Part shown: in pieces, positions 63,053-64,000 of the stretch
Layout: every line of letters starts with the position of its first letter
Position numbering within the stretch: position 1 is the stretch's first letter
Source of the DNA: Paenibacillus sp. Soil750
GTDB lineage: Bacteria > Bacillota > Bacilli > Paenibacillales > NBRC-103111
Length of the DNA: 64,000 bases
Reading direction: 5' to 3'
Assembly (NCBI RefSeq): GCF_001428045.1
Contig: NZ_LMSD01000012.1
Span: forward strand, 372,101 to 436,100
Translations under genes and position numbers: made by a program
Notes under the pieces: generated by a model
What the model was told of the DNA's origin: nothing
Databases searched by the model: none
The model's input: only the letters and a program-made list of their open reading frames with translations

Positions 63053-63093
63053 AAACGCCGCCAGCTCCAATTTTACGGAACTAGCGGCGTTTT
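63053..63093 (-). terminator. Terminator after the ureohydrolase gene
   Basis: AACGCCGC and GCGGCGTT with further inner pairing enclose the loop; on the minus strand it is followed by TTTGTTTG. It starts 10 bases after the stop of the gene at 63103. Confidence 0.72.
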
Positions 63094-63102
63094 ATGTTAT
63101 TA

Positions 63103-64000
63103 CTAGCGTGCAGCGACCCCCGCCAAGAAGCTTAGCATGAACTGCACCGCTAGTCGCGAGGTCACATTGCGTACATCGACGGTCGGATCGATGCAGACGA
63201 AGTCCAGTCCTTGCACCTGTGGCAGCGATCCGAGTCGGTAGAGGGCATCCAGCGCATCCCATGGATTCATCCCGCCAGTGCCGATCGATGGGCAGCCCGG
63301 TGCAAATGCCTGATCGATCACATCCACGTCGAAACTCACATACAGCACATCCGTGCCATTCCCCGCAAGATGAAGCGCCTGGTCGAGCACCGCATCCATG
63401 CCCATCCGACGTATCTCACGTGACGAAAATACATGTACCCCTTTACTCTTCACGTAGTCATGATAACGCTTCGAATTCATGAAACCTCGAATGCCGATTT
63501 GTACGATGTGTTGTCCCTCTACCACACCCGATTCGAGGATACCGCGGAACGGCGTACCGTTGGTGACGCCACCGTCCTCAAAATTACGGACATCATGATG
63601 GGCATCAAAATGAAGGATACCCACTTTTTTCCCAGGATGACGGCCTACGAAAGCTTTGATCGACGGGCAGCTCGTCGAATGATCGCCGCCAAAGATGATC
63701 GGGATCACCCCCGGCTGTTCTCTATATAGCGCGCGCAAGCTTTCCTCAATGCGGCGGTGACATTCCGCGATATCCGTCACATGCATTTGGATATCGCCGA
63801 GGTCGCGAACGGCTAAGTCTTGCAGATCAACACCATACTCCATCGAGTATGTAGTAAAAGACTTGAACGCCGCACGCACAGCCGCCGGTGTCGTCGAAGC
63901 GCCTGAATGCGAGATCGACGGTTTAGACAGCGGGATGCCAATGATCCCTGCAAGCAATGGCTCTTGACCGTCCCACTGGCGAATCCAATGGACAACCTTG
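63103..64000 (-). CDS. Formimidoylglutamase/agmatinase-like ureohydrolase (5' end outside the window)
   Basis: The frame is open through 64000 (reading KVVHWIRQWDGQEPLLAG), so the start lies beyond the window; about 298 residues are visible. It shows manganese ligands of the arginase superfamily: His in GGDHST, Asp-x-His-x-Asp in FDAHHDVRN, and Asp-x-Asp in SFDVDVIDQAFAPG. SKPSISHSGAS and the HHDVR form resemble HutG of the histidine pathway more than agmatinase, but either is possible. The product cuts a guanidino or formimino group from its amino acid substrate in the cytoplasm. A terminator follows the stop. Confidence 0.88.
   Translation of the reverse strand, partial: KVVHWIRQWDGQEPLLAGIIGIPLSKPSISHSGASTTPAAVRAAFKSFTTYSMEYGVDLQDLAVRDLGDIQMHVTDIAECHRRIEESLRALYREQPGVIPIIFGGDHSTSCPSIKAFVGRHPGKKVGILHFDAHHDVRNFEDGGVTNGTPFRGILESGVVEGQHIVQIGIRGFMNSKRYHDYVKSKGVHVFSSREIRRMGMDAVLDQALHLAGNGTDVLYVSFDVDVIDQAFAPGCPSIGTGGMNPWDALDALYRLGSLPQVQGLDFVCIDPTVDVRNVTSRLAVQFMLSFLAGVAAR

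Overview
The window looks like a chromosomal piece of a Paenibacillus-type, endospore-forming member of the Bacillota. Evidence: a small acid-soluble spore protein gene with a forespore-type promoter, S-layer homology repeats on a secreted enzyme-like protein, AGGAGG-type ribosome binding sites, many YesM/YesN two-component pairs and LplA/LplB/YtcP-type sugar transporters, and catabolite-repression (cre)-like sites. Nearly all genes lie on the minus strand; two AraC regulators and one glycosyltransferase are the exceptions. No tRNA, rRNA, CRISPR array or intact transposase was seen.

Left half (1-44500): plant cell-wall polysaccharide use. A secreted protein with fibronectin III and discoidin modules (51-3374) is followed upstream by an AraC regulator and an lplB-ytcP-lplA transporter set with its own YesN/YesM pair (3558-11080). 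Next is a second, paralogous system running from an esterase gene through a lipoprotein, a GH95 enzyme, YesN, YesM and two permeases (21275 down to 11253). A divergent AraC gene, a PL9 pectate lyase, another AraC gene and a phytanoyl-CoA dioxygenase-like gene follow. A third system (27741-36521) has two permeases, a YesM/YesN pair, a lipoprotein and a GH115-like alpha-glucuronidase. Two large secreted parallel beta-helix proteins (36698-44465) are paralogues; one carries a cohesin-like domain and three S-layer homology repeats. Together these suggest extracellular cutting of pectin- or hemicellulose-type polymers, oligosaccharide uptake, and removal of fucosyl, glucuronosyl and ester side groups inside the cell.

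Middle (44500-51500): a small chemosensory and cyclic-di-GMP cluster: REC-PAS-GGDEF-EAL protein, a CheW/CheA/CheW hybrid, a methyl-accepting chemotaxis protein, an unrecognised 134-residue protein, CheY and CheX. The hybrid joins the front half of a CheW domain in frame to the tail of a CheA kinase domain, so phosphotransfer, dimerisation and most of the ATP-binding parts are absent. This is the most unusual object in the window.

Right part (51500-64000): a TIM-barrel sugar isomerase-like gene, the spore protein gene, an orphan sensor kinase, a phosphotransferase-fold protein, a glycosyltransferase and an aldo/keto reductase, then a decaying catabolic region. This last holds a truncated and frameshifted esterase, a tannase/feruloyl esterase-like gene, an FAD-dependent oxidoreductase, the wreck of a lipoprotein gene and a permease fragment, and a formimidoylglutamase-like gene cut by the window edge.

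Functions were assigned by reading motifs; no database search was possible. Start codons were moved from the longest open frame where a ribosome binding site clearly favoured another start. Intergenic stretches carry two repeat arrays, near 24620-24800 and 26840-27030.
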